From: Aquabacterium sp.
Lineage (GTDB): Bacteria > Pseudomonadota > Gammaproteobacteria > Burkholderiales > Burkholderiaceae_C
NCBI RefSeq assembly: GCF_016195855.1
Contig: NZ_JACPYU010000003.1
Span: 620,001 to 684,000 of the forward strand
Direction: 5' to 3'
DNA length: 64,000 nt
The notes under the pieces: model-generated
Database searches by the model: none
What the model was told of the DNA's origin: nothing
Seen by the model: the letters and a program-made list of their open reading frames with translations, nothing else
Program-made: the position numbers and the translations under genes
Part shown: positions 41,574 through 50,724 of the stretch, piece by piece
Numbering within the stretch: position 1 is the first letter of the stretch
How the letters are laid out: each line of letters starts with the position of its first letter

Positions 41574-42437
41574 ATGGTGTTGGCGACCTTGCTGTTCGCC
41601 TGCATGGGCGTGTGCGTCAAGCTGGCGTCCGCGCACTTCGGTACCGCCGCGGTGGTCAGCGCACGTGGCCTGGTGGGCGCTGTGATGATGGCCATGATCG
41701 CTTGGGGCACGGGCAGCAGCCTGCAGACCAAGGTGCCGATGATGCACCTCAAGCGTGGCCTGGCCGGTGTGTTCGCGCTGTCGCTGTGGTTCTACTGCAT
41801 TGGCCGCCTGCCGCTGGCCACGGCCGTCACGCTCAACTACATGTCCTCGGTGTGGCTCGCGGTGTACCTGCTGATCCGCTCAGGCCTGCTGGGCGGCGCG
41901 CGCGTGGACCGCAGGCTGGTGCTGGCCGTCGTGGTGGGCTTTGTCGGTGTGGGGCTGGTGCTGCACCCTACCCTGGCGCGTGAGCAGATCGTCGCAGGCA
42001 TCCTCGGCGTCATCTCAGGCATGCTGGCCGCCATGGCCTATGTGCAGGTGACCGCACTGGGCCGTGCTGGCGAGCCCGAGGTCCGCGTCGTCTTCTACTT
42101 CTCGCTGACCGGCACCGTGCTGGGGGCCATGAGCTGGCTGATCCCCGGCCTGGCCAACCCGACACCGCTGGCGCAGCTGCCATGGACCGCCTGGGCGGCC
42201 CTCACGGGTGTGGGTGCGTTCGCCACCATTGCCCAGTTGCTGATGACCCGCGCCTATGCGCAAGGCCGCATGCTGGTCAATGCCAGCCTGCAGTACCTGG
42301 GGATCGTGCATGCCAGCGTGCTGGGCATGCTGCTGTTTGTCGAGCGCCTGAGCGCCGATGGCATCGTGGGCATGCTGCTCATCATCGGCGCAGGCATCGT
42401 GTCCACGCGGCTCAAGCCCACCGACAAGCCTGCCTGA
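41574..42437 (+). CDS. EamA/DMT-family transporter
   Basis: A 287-residue drug/metabolite transporter with about ten membrane helices in two EamA repeats. The first repeat contains VVSARGLVGAVMMAM and ATAVTLNYMSSVWLAVY; the second ends with LQYLGIVHASVLGMLLFVERL. The first ATG, at 41574, falls right at the start of helix 1. The ten upstream codons from CTG 41544 (KPRVSPYVQ) look like the true polar N-terminus, so the real start may be that CTG. Probably cotranscribed with the Rieske oxygenase. Substrate unknown. Confidence 0.88.
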   Translation: MVLATLLFACMGVCVKLASAHFGTAAVVSARGLVGAVMMAMIAWGTGSSLQTKVPMMHLKRGLAGVFALSLWFYCIGRLPLATAVTLNYMSSVWLAVYLLIRSGLLGGARVDRRLVLAVVVGFVGVGLVLHPTLAREQIVAGILGVISGMLAAMAYVQVTALGRAGEPEVRVVFYFSLTGTVLGAMSWLIPGLANPTPLAQLPWTAWAALTGVGAFATIAQLLMTRAYAQGRMLVNASLQYLGIVHASVLGMLLFVERLSADGIVGMLLIIGAGIVSTRLKPTDKPA

Positions 42438-42490
42438 CCTCAGCGGGCTGGTGCTTGCCACAAGCGAATCAATGGGCCATCAGCAGCCCA

Positions 42491-43267
42491 TCAATGATCG
42501 TGGATGCCATGCACGATCGAAGCGATCATCACCAGCCCCACGGCCAGCCAGAAGATCTGCAGCACGGTGTCACGGCCATTGAGCCGCTTCTGCAACTGGG
42601 GGATGAGGTCGGCCACGGCCACATACACAAAGCTGCTGGCCGCCACCACCATCATGTAGGGCAGGTATTCCTGGAACGGCACGATCAGGAAGTAGCCCAG
42701 CACGCCCCCCACCACGGCGGCCATGCCCGAGATCATGTTGTAGACCAGGGCCCGCATGCGCGAGAAGCCCGCATTGATCAGCACGATGTAGTCACCCACC
42801 TCTTGCGGGATCTCGTGGGCAATGATGGCCAGCGAGGTCACGAAGCCCAGGTGCGGATCGGCCAGGAAGGACGCGGCGATCAGCACGCCATCGCAGAAGT
42901 TGTGGATGCTGTCGCCCACCAGCACGCTCCAGCCACCTCGGCCTGCCTGCTCACGATCGAAATGATGGTGGTGATGGTGGCCATCGTGCTCATGGTGGTG
43001 GCCGTGGCGATACAGCTCGGCCTTCTCCAGCAGGAAGAAGAACAGCAGCCCACCCAGCAAAGTCAGAAACAAACCTTGCGGTGGCTTGGATGACTCGAAG
43101 GCCTCGGGCAGCACATGCAGCAAGGCCGTACCCAGCAGCACGCCGGTGGACAGGCTCACCAGATGGCGAACGATCAGGCCCAGCAAAGGTGCTGACAGGG
43201 CCGCAGCCAGCAGCACCGAGATCAGACCGCCAACAAAGGTCGCGGTCACGATATAAGTCAAAGTCAT
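42491..43267 (-). CDS. ZIP-family divalent metal transporter
   Basis: A 258-residue ZIP transporter with about eight membrane helices. The His-rich metal-binding loop between helices 3 and 4 (HGHHHEHDGHHHHHH) is prominent. The helix 4 and 5 metal motifs are HNFCDG and HEIPQEVGD. Zinc or iron import is the usual role. It is divergent from the Ppx/GppA gene and converges on the EamA transporter. Confidence 0.92.
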   Translation of the reverse strand: MTLTYIVTATFVGGLISVLLAAALSAPLLGLIVRHLVSLSTGVLLGTALLHVLPEAFESSKPPQGLFLTLLGGLLFFFLLEKAELYRHGHHHEHDGHHHHHHFDREQAGRGGWSVLVGDSIHNFCDGVLIAASFLADPHLGFVTSLAIIAHEIPQEVGDYIVLINAGFSRMRALVYNMISGMAAVVGGVLGYFLIVPFQEYLPYMMVVAASSFVYVAVADLIPQLQKRLNGRDTVLQIFWLAVGLVMIASIVHGIHDH

Positions 43268-43346
43268 GCGTCGATCTTAGCAATCCTGTCAACCACACCT
43301 GCCGAGCAGGGTCGCGCTGTCATGCAAAGCAGGGACAATACCAGCC

Positions 43347-44903
43347 ATGGACAAGCTCATCGCCAAGACAAGCAAGCCCCAGGCGCCTGGCCTGGACAAC
43401 AGCAGCCACCCCCATCTGCTGGCGGCCATCGACATGGGGTCCAACAGCTTCCGGCTGGAGATTGCCGAGCTGTCCAAGGGCCGCTACAAACGCGTGGACT
43501 ACCTCAAGGAGACCGTGCGCCTGGGTGCCGGGCTGGACAGCCACGGCCTGCTGACCGAAGAGGCCACCCAGCGCGGCCTGGCCTGCCTGGCCCGTTTTGC
43601 CCAGCGGCTCAAGGGCTTTGCCCCCTGGCAGGTGCGTGCGGTGGCCACTCAGACCCTGCGTGAAGCCCGCAACCGCGACGCCTTCCTGCAGCGCGCCGAC
43701 CGCGTGCTGGGCCACCCCATCGAGGTGATCTCCGGCCGAGAAGAAGCCCGCCTGATTTACCAGGGCGTGTCCCGCCTGCAACCCAGCGAACTGCCCCGGC
43801 TGGTCATCGACATCGGTGGGCGCTCCACCGAGATGATCCTGGGCCACGGGCGCACCCCGCAGCGTGCCGAATCCTTCGGGGTGGGCAGCGTGAGCCTGTC
43901 CATCCAGCACTTCCCGCAAGGCCGCTACACCGCCGAGTACTTCCGCGCTGCCCAGATCGCCGCGGGGGCCGAGCTGGAAGAAGCCCTCACCCTGTTTGGC
44001 CGACAGCAGTGGCAAGAGGCGCTGGGCTCATCGGGCACGGTGGGTGCCGTATCCCAGATCCTGGTGGCCAACAGCATCACCGACGGCAACATCACGCCCG
44101 AAGGCTTGCGCTGGTGTATCGAACAATGCCTGGCGGCCGGCTCGACCGAAGCCCTCAACCTGCCGGGCCTCAAGCCCGAACGCAAGGCTGTGCTGGGCGG
44201 CGGGCTGTCCATCCTCTACACGCTGTCCCAGCACTTCGACATCGAGGCCCTGCGGCCTGCCAAGGGGGCCCTGCGCCAGGGCGTGATCTTCGATCTGGAA
44301 GAGCGCCTGGAAGCCGCACGCAACCACCGCCTGCCCGATCCGCGCGACACCTCCGTGCGCGAGCTGCAACAACGCTTCCGCGTGGATCAGGCCCAGGCCA
44401 ACCGCGTGCGCAACCGCGCCCTGTCACTGTGGCAAAGCCTGCAAGAGCCCGCTGCCAGTGCCGATGGCGAAGACGCCCGCGAACTGGGCTGGGCCGCCAC
44501 GCTGCACGAGATCGGCATGATGGTGTCGCACCACGACCACCACCGGCACAGCGCCTACCTGCTGGGCCATGTGGATGCATCGGGCTTTTCGCAATCGCAG
44601 TTGCGGCGCCTGGCGTCACTCGTGCTGGGTCAACGTGGCGAGCTCATCAAGCTGGCCGAACACCTGCATGACACCGCCTTGATGTCCCAGGTGCTGTGCC
44701 TGCGTCTGGCCCTCATCCTGCACCACGCCCGCATTGAACTGCCGCCCAAGGTGGCCACCCTGCAACGCGCACGGGGCAAAGCCCGGCTAGTGCTGGAGCG
44801 CAAGTGGGCGAGCATGCACCCACGCACGCTGCACTTGCTTGAAGAGGAAACACGCCGCTGGGCCGGTCAGGGCGACCGCCAGCTCGACATCGTGATGGCC
44901 TGA
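43347..44903 (+). CDS. ppx: exopolyphosphatase / pppGpp phosphatase (Ppx/GppA family)
   Basis: A 518-residue Ppx/GppA protein. The ASKHA phosphate motifs are present: AAIDMGSNSFRLEIAEL at the N-terminus and VIDIGGRSTEMILG near residue 155. A conserved region with GREEARLIYQGV lies between. The C-terminal HD-like domain has LHEIGMMVSHHDHHRHSAYL. It cleaves polyphosphate from chain ends or converts pppGpp to ppGpp; the Ppx versus GppA choice is by length and neighbours only. ppk is not adjacent. Confidence 0.92.
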   Translation: MDKLIAKTSKPQAPGLDNSSHPHLLAAIDMGSNSFRLEIAELSKGRYKRVDYLKETVRLGAGLDSHGLLTEEATQRGLACLARFAQRLKGFAPWQVRAVATQTLREARNRDAFLQRADRVLGHPIEVISGREEARLIYQGVSRLQPSELPRLVIDIGGRSTEMILGHGRTPQRAESFGVGSVSLSIQHFPQGRYTAEYFRAAQIAAGAELEEALTLFGRQQWQEALGSSGTVGAVSQILVANSITDGNITPEGLRWCIEQCLAAGSTEALNLPGLKPERKAVLGGGLSILYTLSQHFDIEALRPAKGALRQGVIFDLEERLEAARNHRLPDPRDTSVRELQQRFRVDQAQANRVRNRALSLWQSLQEPAASADGEDARELGWAATLHEIGMMVSHHDHHRHSAYLLGHVDASGFSQSQLRRLASLVLGQRGELIKLAEHLHDTALMSQVLCLRLALILHHARIELPPKVATLQRARGKARLVLERKWASMHPRTLHLLEEETRRWAGQGDRQLDIVMA

Positions 44904-44921
44904 GGCTGAACCCAAGCCTCA
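44901..44921. terminator. small hairpin at the end of ppx (possible terminator)
   Basis: A 7-bp stem (TGAGGCT / AGCCTCA) with a 7-base loop that starts at the ppx stop codon. There is no T-run. It lies in the 39-bp gap between convergent genes. Confidence 0.3.
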
Positions 44922-44942
44922 AGGTCAGGCCCAGGGTCCGGC

Positions 44943-45443
44943 TTACTTGAGGCCCAGCGCCTTCTTGTAGGTCTTGGCCCACATCGGGTGGCCGGCCTCG
45001 GCCTTGCTCAGGGCAAAGCTCGGGTCTGCCGCCTTGGCTGCCTTGAACGCAGCCAGGCAAGGCGTGTCGCGCTTGCTGGTGCAGTAGATGAAGGCCAGGT
45101 GCTTGTGGGCATTGGCGACGTCGGCCGGGGCCGTCAAGCCGGCCTGCAGAGCCGTCTTCAACTGGGTTTCAGCCATGCGGTACTGCCCGCCCTGGTAGGC
45201 CTTCACGCCATCGGCCAAGGACATCTCGGCCGCCGTCGGTTTCTTGAGCGCAGGCTCTTCCACCACCACGGGTGCAGGCGCGACCACCACCGGTGGCGCA
45301 GCCGACACGGCCGCCGACTGATCAGCCTCTTTGTGCTTCATGGACGAGCAGGCAGACAACATGCCCACGGCGACCAACACAGCCCACGACGACAGCACCG
45401 TGGACTTCTCCCAACCCTTGCGGGGAACGCTTGTTGACTTCAT
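44943..45443 (-). CDS. TPR-like outer-membrane lipoprotein (TssQ-like)
   Basis: A 166-residue lipoprotein. After a signal sequence the lipobox LSAC gives a lipidated Cys near residue 32. A Pro/Val/Ala-rich linker follows, then a tetratricopeptide-like segment (LADGVKAYQGGQYRMAETQL, then ANAHKHLAFIYC) with two cysteines. It resembles proteins I remember being annotated as TssQ-family T6SS-associated lipoproteins; I cannot verify this and no T6SS genes are nearby. It follows the Ser/Thr kinase by 22 bp and is the last gene of the rib-nusB-kinase run. Confidence 0.75.
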   Translation of the reverse strand: MKSTSVPRKGWEKSTVLSSWAVLVAVGMLSACSSMKHKEADQSAAVSAAPPVVVAPAPVVVEEPALKKPTAAEMSLADGVKAYQGGQYRMAETQLKTALQAGLTAPADVANAHKHLAFIYCTSKRDTPCLAAFKAAKAADPSFALSKAEAGHPMWAKTYKKALGLK

Positions 45444-45465
45444 GACTTGAGCGTCTTCCGTATTT

Positions 45466-47070
45466 TTAAAATCGATGTTTGACATACACGGCCTTGCCTG
45501 GCCGCACTTCAATTGTCTGACGGAAATCCGGTGCATCGCCATTGCGAATGGTGATCACGTGCTGACCGGCAGGCAGATTGAGCTGGTTCAGTGGTGGCGC
45601 CACGCCCATGGCGCGGCCATCCACCAGCACCTCGCCCCAAGGGCTGATGGCCAGCTTGAGGGTGCCGTGAGCCGTGGCCACCGCAGAAGCCGCTTCAGCA
45701 GCGGCCTGAGCGGGCACTGACGCACCGGCCACCGTAACCGACGCCGGCAACGCCGCAGACGGAACAGCAGGGGCGGCGGACTTCGGAGCCTGCGCCACGG
45801 GGGCCTGAGCGGCCACCACCTGCGCAGCGGGCTCCGCTTTGAGATCCACTTTGGACGAGGTCTTGGGCAAGGCAGCCCGAGGCGTGGCCTCCACCAGGGC
45901 TGGCACAGCCGATGAGGATGAAGCCACATGCGCTGCACGTGACTGCCAGACAAACCAAGCCACGCCCACCAACGCGGCGATCCAGCCGGCGGCGGCCACC
46001 GTCCACAAACCGGGGCGGGCCACGCGGGGCATCTTGGCCGGGCTCCTGGCCGCCTCGCGCCCCTGCTGGCCATCCAGGCTGTCAAGCCAGCCGCGCAACT
46101 CGGCCGACAAACGCCTGGCCGAGCGCGTGCGCTGTTCGGGGTCGCGGTGCATGGCGCGCGCCACGATCTCGGACAGCACCGTCGGCACATCCGGGTTGAC
46201 CTCATGCACCAGGGGCACGGGCTTGCTCAACACCGCCTCGGCGATCTCTTCCAGGCTGTTGCCACTGAAGGCGCGCTTGAAGGTCAGCAGCTCATACAGC
46301 ACCACACCCAGGGCGTACACGTCCACACGGCGGTCCACCGGCTTGCGCTCGACCTGCTCGGGAGCCATGTAATAAGGCGAGCCACCCACGATTTCCTGAA
46401 AGCGGCTTTGCGGGTCGTCACGCTGCGCCAGCGACTCGGCCTGGCGGATGCGGGCGATGCCGAAGTCCAGCACACGCGGCTGCGTGCGCCCGACCATGAA
46501 GATGTTGGCAGGCTTGATGTCGCGGTGGATCACGCCCTTGTGATGCGCGTAAGACAGCGCATCGGCCACGCGGCGCACGATCATCGCGGACTGCGCCGGC
46601 GTCGGCTTCCAGCCCATGGCCAGCAGCTGACGCAGGTCCTTGCCGCGTAGCAACTCCATGGCGATATAGGTGCCCTGCTCGCTCGTGCCCGCGTCGTACA
46701 TCGTGACGATGTGCGGGTGGTTCAGGCTGCCGGCGGCCTTGGCCTCATTGAGGAACAAGGCATTGAACTGCTCGCGGTCAGACAGCGGCAGGTCCACATG
46801 CAAGGTCTTGATCGCGATCAGGCGCGACAGCAGCGGGTCATGGGCCGCAAACACCGTGCCCAGGCCGCCCTCGCCGATCTTGTACTTCAGCGCATAACGG
46901 CCAATGTGGCCGATGCTGGGCAGCAGTTCAGGGCGGCCACGCCCGACCTCGACGGTCTCGGGCTCAGGGGGCAGCGGGCGGGTTTCAGCGATCGTGTCGA
47001 TGTCGTCCGCCAAGCGGTCAGCCTCCTCTTCATAAGGCTGCGTTACCGCGGGTTGAGTTGGCGTCGACAC
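45466..47070 (-). CDS. membrane Ser/Thr protein kinase with C-terminal PEGA-like domain
   Basis: A 534-residue Hanks-type kinase. Residues 59-330 form the kinase: glycine loop G66EGGLG, Lys88, HRDIKPAN at 182-189, DFG at 202-204 and the APE-like MAPEQ near 236. One membrane helix lies at 355-375 (AAGWIAALVGVAWFVW). An Ala/Pro-rich linker leads to a C-terminal domain (470-534) resembling PEGA, with VLVDGRAMGVAPPL and LPAGQHVITIRNG, expected in the periplasm. The layout suggests sensing of an envelope cue. It lies 27 bp after nusB and 22 bp before the lipoprotein gene. Confidence 0.92.
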   Translation of the reverse strand: MSTPTQPAVTQPYEEEADRLADDIDTIAETRPLPPEPETVEVGRGRPELLPSIGHIGRYALKYKIGEGGLGTVFAAHDPLLSRLIAIKTLHVDLPLSDREQFNALFLNEAKAAGSLNHPHIVTMYDAGTSEQGTYIAMELLRGKDLRQLLAMGWKPTPAQSAMIVRRVADALSYAHHKGVIHRDIKPANIFMVGRTQPRVLDFGIARIRQAESLAQRDDPQSRFQEIVGGSPYYMAPEQVERKPVDRRVDVYALGVVLYELLTFKRAFSGNSLEEIAEAVLSKPVPLVHEVNPDVPTVLSEIVARAMHRDPEQRTRSARRLSAELRGWLDSLDGQQGREAARSPAKMPRVARPGLWTVAAAGWIAALVGVAWFVWQSRAAHVASSSSAVPALVEATPRAALPKTSSKVDLKAEPAAQVVAAQAPVAQAPKSAAPAVPSAALPASVTVAGASVPAQAAAEAASAVATAHGTLKLAISPWGEVLVDGRAMGVAPPLNQLNLPAGQHVITIRNGDAPDFRQTIEVRPGKAVYVKHRF

Positions 47071-47097
47071 GTATCAGGCACCCGGAAAAGGCGCGCC

Positions 47098-47634
47098 TTA
47101 CTTTTTGCCAGGGCGCGCCGCTTTGACCTCATCAGGGCGCAGGCTGGGGGCCAGGTGGTCCAGCACGCCATTGACGTATTTATGCCCGTCGGTTCCGCCG
47201 AAGCTCTTGGCCAACTCGACCGCCTCGTTGATGGCGACCTTGTATGGCACGTCCAGACAGTGCGTCAGTTCGTACGCACCAATCCAGAGCACGGCGTGCT
47301 CGACTGGCGACAATTCTTCGACAGGTCGATCCAGAAACTTGAGCAATGCTGCATCCAGTTGCACTTTCTGGTCGATGCAGCCGTGCAGCAGGGCATCGTA
47401 ATGAGCCCGGTCACACTTGGCAAACTCGTCTTGTTCCCGGATGTGAGCGTCGATACTGCCTGCTTCACGGGTGTTGATCTGCCACTCGTACAGGCCCTGA
47501 AGCGCGAACTCGCGCGCACGGCGGCGCGAGGACTTGGCACGGTCCCGCAGCGGGCCGCCAGCGGCCGATTTGCGAGCGGGGCGGCCTTCCAGCGGCGCAG
47601 CCGGCTTGGAAGAAGAATCAGGCGTTTGGCTCAC
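47098..47634 (-). CDS. nusB: transcription antitermination factor NusB
   Basis: A 178-residue NusB, slightly longer than usual because of a basic, Pro-rich N-terminal extension of about 38 residues. The conserved fold begins at [16 protein letters not shown], with [33 protein letters not shown] and FVNG-like [11 protein letters not shown]. It acts in rRNA antitermination with NusE, NusA and NusG. The start overlaps ribH by four bases, the usual ribH-nusB coupling. Confidence 0.95.
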   Translation of the reverse strand: MSQTPDSSSKPAAPLEGRPARKSAAGGPLRDRAKSSRRRAREFALQGLYEWQINTREAGSIDAHIREQDEFAKCDRAHYDALLHGCIDQKVQLDAALLKFLDRPVEELSPVEHAVLWIGAYELTHCLDVPYKVAINEAVELAKSFGGTDGHKYVNGVLDHLAPSLRPDEVKAARPGKK

Positions 47635-48095
47635 AGCAGGTCATCCAGCAAGTTGGCCATTTCGACGGCCACACGGGCGGCGTCACGGCTTTTTTCTTCG
47701 ACACGGGCTTCGGCCTGCTCCTGGTTCTCAACCGTCAGGATGGCGTTGGCGATGGGCACATGGTGGTCCAGGCTGACACGGGTCACGCCCGCACCGCTTT
47801 CGTTGGACACCAGCTCGAAGTGGTAGGTCTCACCGCGGATGATGCAACCCAGCGCCACCAGGGCGTCAAAACGCTCGCTGTCGGCCATGGCCTGCAGGGC
47901 CACCGGCACTTCCAGGGCACCGGGCACCGTCACGTGCTGGATGTGCTTGGGCGACACGCCCAGCTTGACCAGCTCGTCGATGCAGAGCGTGGCCATGCGG
48001 GAGGTCAGTTCGTCGTTGAAGCGAGCCTGAACGATGCCGACCCGCAGGTCGTTGCCGTCCATGCGGCCGGCTTGTCCTTTTTCAGCGCCTTGCAT
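47631..48095 (-). CDS. ribH: 6,7-dimethyl-8-ribityllumazine synthase
   Basis: A 154-residue lumazine synthase, the penultimate step of riboflavin synthesis. Family segments: [39 protein letters not shown] and GVLTVEN-like [10 protein letters not shown]. The active-site His lies in the GETYHFELV segment, and the phosphate-binding region is near [15 protein letters not shown]. It is coupled to nusB. Confidence 0.96.
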   Translation of the reverse strand: MQGAEKGQAGRMDGNDLRVGIVQARFNDELTSRMATLCIDELVKLGVSPKHIQHVTVPGALEVPVALQAMADSERFDALVALGCIIRGETYHFELVSNESGAGVTRVSLDHHVPIANAILTVENQEQAEARVEEKSRDAARVAVEMANLLDDLL

Positions 48096-48193
48096 AGTGT
48101 GTGTTCCAGATAAAAGAGCGAAGTGTTCAGAGATAAAGAGCGAAAGAAGCGCGCGTCACATGGCGAAATACGCTGCAGATCACACCAGGAAAA

Positions 48194-49309
48194 TCAATGC
48201 GTGGGGGCCAGAGTGACGCCATCGGAGGTCAGGAAGCCGGTGACCTCCAGGCCGTAGCCGACCATGCTGGGCAGACGCTGCTGGTTGCCCATCAGGCGCA
48301 TGCGGTGCACACCCAGGGTTTTGAGGATCTGGGCACCCACACCGTAGGTGCGCAAATCGACAGGGGTCTTGGGCGCTTGCTCGGGCGTCGAGGGCAGCAG
48401 GCGTTCGGCCAGGCGCTCGGTGTCGTCACCGGCATTGAGCAGCACCAACACGCCACGGCCGGCCTCACGCACGGCGGCCAGCGCCTTGGGCAGCGGCCAC
48501 GAGTGCATGCGGCTGCCGGCATCCAGCCAATCCAGCACGGACAGGGGCTCGTGCACGCGCACCAGCACCTCGTCTTCTGGCGTCCAGGCGCCCAGGCTCA
48601 AGGCCAGGTGCAGCGCGCCAGTCCGGTCACGGAACACGGTGGCCTCGAACGCGCCTTCAGGCGTGTTCATCGTGCGCTTGCCCAGGTTCGTGATCAGTGA
48701 CTCGTTGCGGCTGCGGTACTGGATCAGATCGGCAATGGTGCCGATCTTGATGCCATGTTCCTTGGCGAAGATTTCAAGATCAGGCAGACGGGCCATGGTG
48801 CCGTCGTCGTTCATGATCTCGCAGATCACCGACGAAGGCGTCAGGCCGGCCATGCCAGCCAGATCACAACCGGCTTCGGTATGGCCTGCGCGCATCAGCA
48901 CGCCGCCGTCTTGCGCCTGCAGCGGGAAGATGTGGCCGGGCTGCACCAGGTCGGAGGCCTTGGCGTCACGCGCCACGGCGGCCTGCACGGTGCGGGCGCG
49001 GTCGGCCGCCGAGATCCCCGTGGTCACACCTTCAACAGCCTCAATGGACACGGTGAAGGCCGTGCCATGCTTGGTGCCATTGCGGGTGGCCATGGGCGGC
49101 AATTGCAGCCGCTCGCAGCGATCGCGCGTCAAAGTCAGACAGATCAGGCCACGGCCATACTTGGCCATGAAATTGATCGCTTCGGGCGTGACGTGGTCAG
49201 ACGCCAGCACAAGATCGCCTTCGTTCTCGCGGTCCTCTTCATCGACCAGGATGACCATGCGGCCAGCGGCGAGTTCGGCAATCAGCTCGGGGATGGGTGA
49301 AATGGGCAT
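48194..49309 (-). CDS. ribB: 3,4-dihydroxy-2-butanone 4-phosphate synthase with degenerate GCHII domain (RibBX)
   Basis: 371 residues in two domains. Residues 1-205 are an intact RibB ([36 protein letters not shown]). Residues from about 210 align with GTP cyclohydrolase II, but the zinc cysteines (the expected CxxxxxxxxxxCxC cluster after VRVH) are missing: the segment reads [18 protein letters not shown]. The C-terminal [11 protein letters not shown] is kept. This matches the RibBX variant described for many Proteobacteria, in which only RibB activity remains (family knowledge). ATG 49307-49309 is preferred over a longer frame. Confidence 0.92.
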   Translation of the reverse strand: MPISPIPELIAELAAGRMVILVDEEDRENEGDLVLASDHVTPEAINFMAKYGRGLICLTLTRDRCERLQLPPMATRNGTKHGTAFTVSIEAVEGVTTGISAADRARTVQAAVARDAKASDLVQPGHIFPLQAQDGGVLMRAGHTEAGCDLAGMAGLTPSSVICEIMNDDGTMARLPDLEIFAKEHGIKIGTIADLIQYRSRNESLITNLGKRTMNTPEGAFEATVFRDRTGALHLALSLGAWTPEDEVLVRVHEPLSVLDWLDAGSRMHSWPLPKALAAVREAGRGVLVLLNAGDDTERLAERLLPSTPEQAPKTPVDLRTYGVGAQILKTLGVHRMRLMGNQQRLPSMVGYGLEVTGFLTSDGVTLAPTH

Positions 49310-49433
49310 CCCACGATTGTAGGCGGGCCCAGGGCCGGTTTCGGGGGAAAACACCAAGTAGCCGCAAACGAATCAGGGGGCAAGCGTGCGTTAGACCTGC
49401 CTTTGTGGCGCCTGCCGCCCCGCCGACAGCCCC

Positions 49434-50591
49434 TTAGAAGGCGGCGCGCCCGGGCGGCCTGGCCAGCACGCGCAGGTCCTCGCCCACCAATTGCACATCA
49501 TGGAAGCGCAGGTCCACCACCCCGGACAGGTCGTCCAGTGCAGGCAAATCGGCCAGGGCCCTGCCCGGCCCGATCAACTTGGGCGCCAGGTAGACCAGGT
49601 ACTCGTCCACCCAGCCGTCCGCGATCAGGGCCGCGTTCAAGCGTGCCCCGGCCTCCACATGCAGCTCATTGACGCCATGCCGGGCCAGGGCCGACAAGAC
49701 CACACCCAGATCCGGATGCGATCCGCTGGCGTCTGCCGCCACCTCCAGCACCGAACGGCCCGCGTCCTCCAGAACCTGGCGGCGTACCTGCCCCGCTTCG
49801 TCCAGATGCGAAGCGGCCAAGCCACAGACCAGCGCCTCACCGGGCTCGGCCCACAGGCGCGCAGCCGGCGGCGTGCGCCAATGCGAATCCAGCACCACAC
49901 GCAGGGGCTGGCAACGCGTCTCGATGGCCCGCACATCCAGCCGCGGATCATCGGCCAGCACCGTACCGATGCCTGTCAACACCGCGCCGGCCCGTGCGCG
50001 CCATACCTGCCCATCGGCACGCGCCGCCTCGCCGGTGATCCACTTGCTCTGGCCATTGCCCAGCGCCGTGCGGCCATCGAGCGAGCCCGCCATCTTCATG
50101 CGCACCCAGGGGCGCTGGCGCACCATGCGAGACAAGAAGCCGATGTTCAACTCACGCGCCGCCACGGCGCTGGCGTGATCGGGTGGCACCACATCCACCT
50201 GGATACCCGCCTCCTGCAGACGTGTCACACCCTGCCCGCCCACCAGGGGATTGGGATCGAGCAAGGCCACCACCACACGGGCCACACCGGCCTTGACCAG
50301 CGCATCCGCACAGGGCGGCGTGCGCCCGTGGTGCGAGCAGGGCTCCAGCGTCACATAAGCCGTGGCACCTGCGACCGAGGCGCCTTGCGCCTGGGCATCG
50401 CGCAGGGCCATGACCTCGGCATGCGGCCCACCGGCTTGCTGCGTGTGGCCCTGGCCCAGCACCTGCCCACTGGGCGACACCAGCACGCACCCCACCCGCG
50501 GGTTGGGTTCGGACAGGCCAATGGCCTGCCTGGCCAGGCTCACGGCCTGATGCAGAAATTGGTCATCCACGTGCGCGTTGCTGTTCACCAT
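49434..50591 (-). CDS. ribD: bifunctional diaminohydroxyphosphoribosylaminopyrimidine deaminase / uracil reductase
   Basis: A 385-residue RibD. The N-terminal deaminase has the zinc motifs HAE (GGPHAEVMAL) and PCSHHGRTPPC. The C-terminal reductase has VRMKMAGSLDGRTALGNGQSKWITG-type segments and LHVEAGARLNAALI. It performs the second and third steps of riboflavin synthesis. ribBX follows after 124 bp; the riboflavin synthase gene usually found between them is absent. No FMN riboswitch is seen upstream. The region is divergent from the pilin cluster. Confidence 0.94.
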   Translation of the reverse strand: MVNSNAHVDDQFLHQAVSLARQAIGLSEPNPRVGCVLVSPSGQVLGQGHTQQAGGPHAEVMALRDAQAQGASVAGATAYVTLEPCSHHGRTPPCADALVKAGVARVVVALLDPNPLVGGQGVTRLQEAGIQVDVVPPDHASAVAARELNIGFLSRMVRQRPWVRMKMAGSLDGRTALGNGQSKWITGEAARADGQVWRARAGAVLTGIGTVLADDPRLDVRAIETRCQPLRVVLDSHWRTPPAARLWAEPGEALVCGLAASHLDEAGQVRRQVLEDAGRSVLEVAADASGSHPDLGVVLSALARHGVNELHVEAGARLNAALIADGWVDEYLVYLAPKLIGPGRALADLPALDDLSGVVDLRFHDVQLVGEDLRVLARPPGRAAF

Positions 50592-50724
50592 CCGGAATCA
50601 CCCACCCCTCAAAACAGGGGGAAAACCACACATTCTGAAGCATCGTTGCCGCCCATCCTCGCGCAGCAACCACTCGTCGGGCTGCCTGCTGCCACAAACC
50701 ACGCAGGCTGAACATAATCAAAAC

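Noticed and set aside
44943-47070. Type VI secretion locus
   Set aside because: Only a kinase and a possibly TssQ-like lipoprotein are present; no Tss structural genes occur anywhere in the window.
50592-50724. Possible FMN riboswitch ahead of ribD
   Set aside because: The RFN consensus elements are absent here and in the other rib intergenic gaps.
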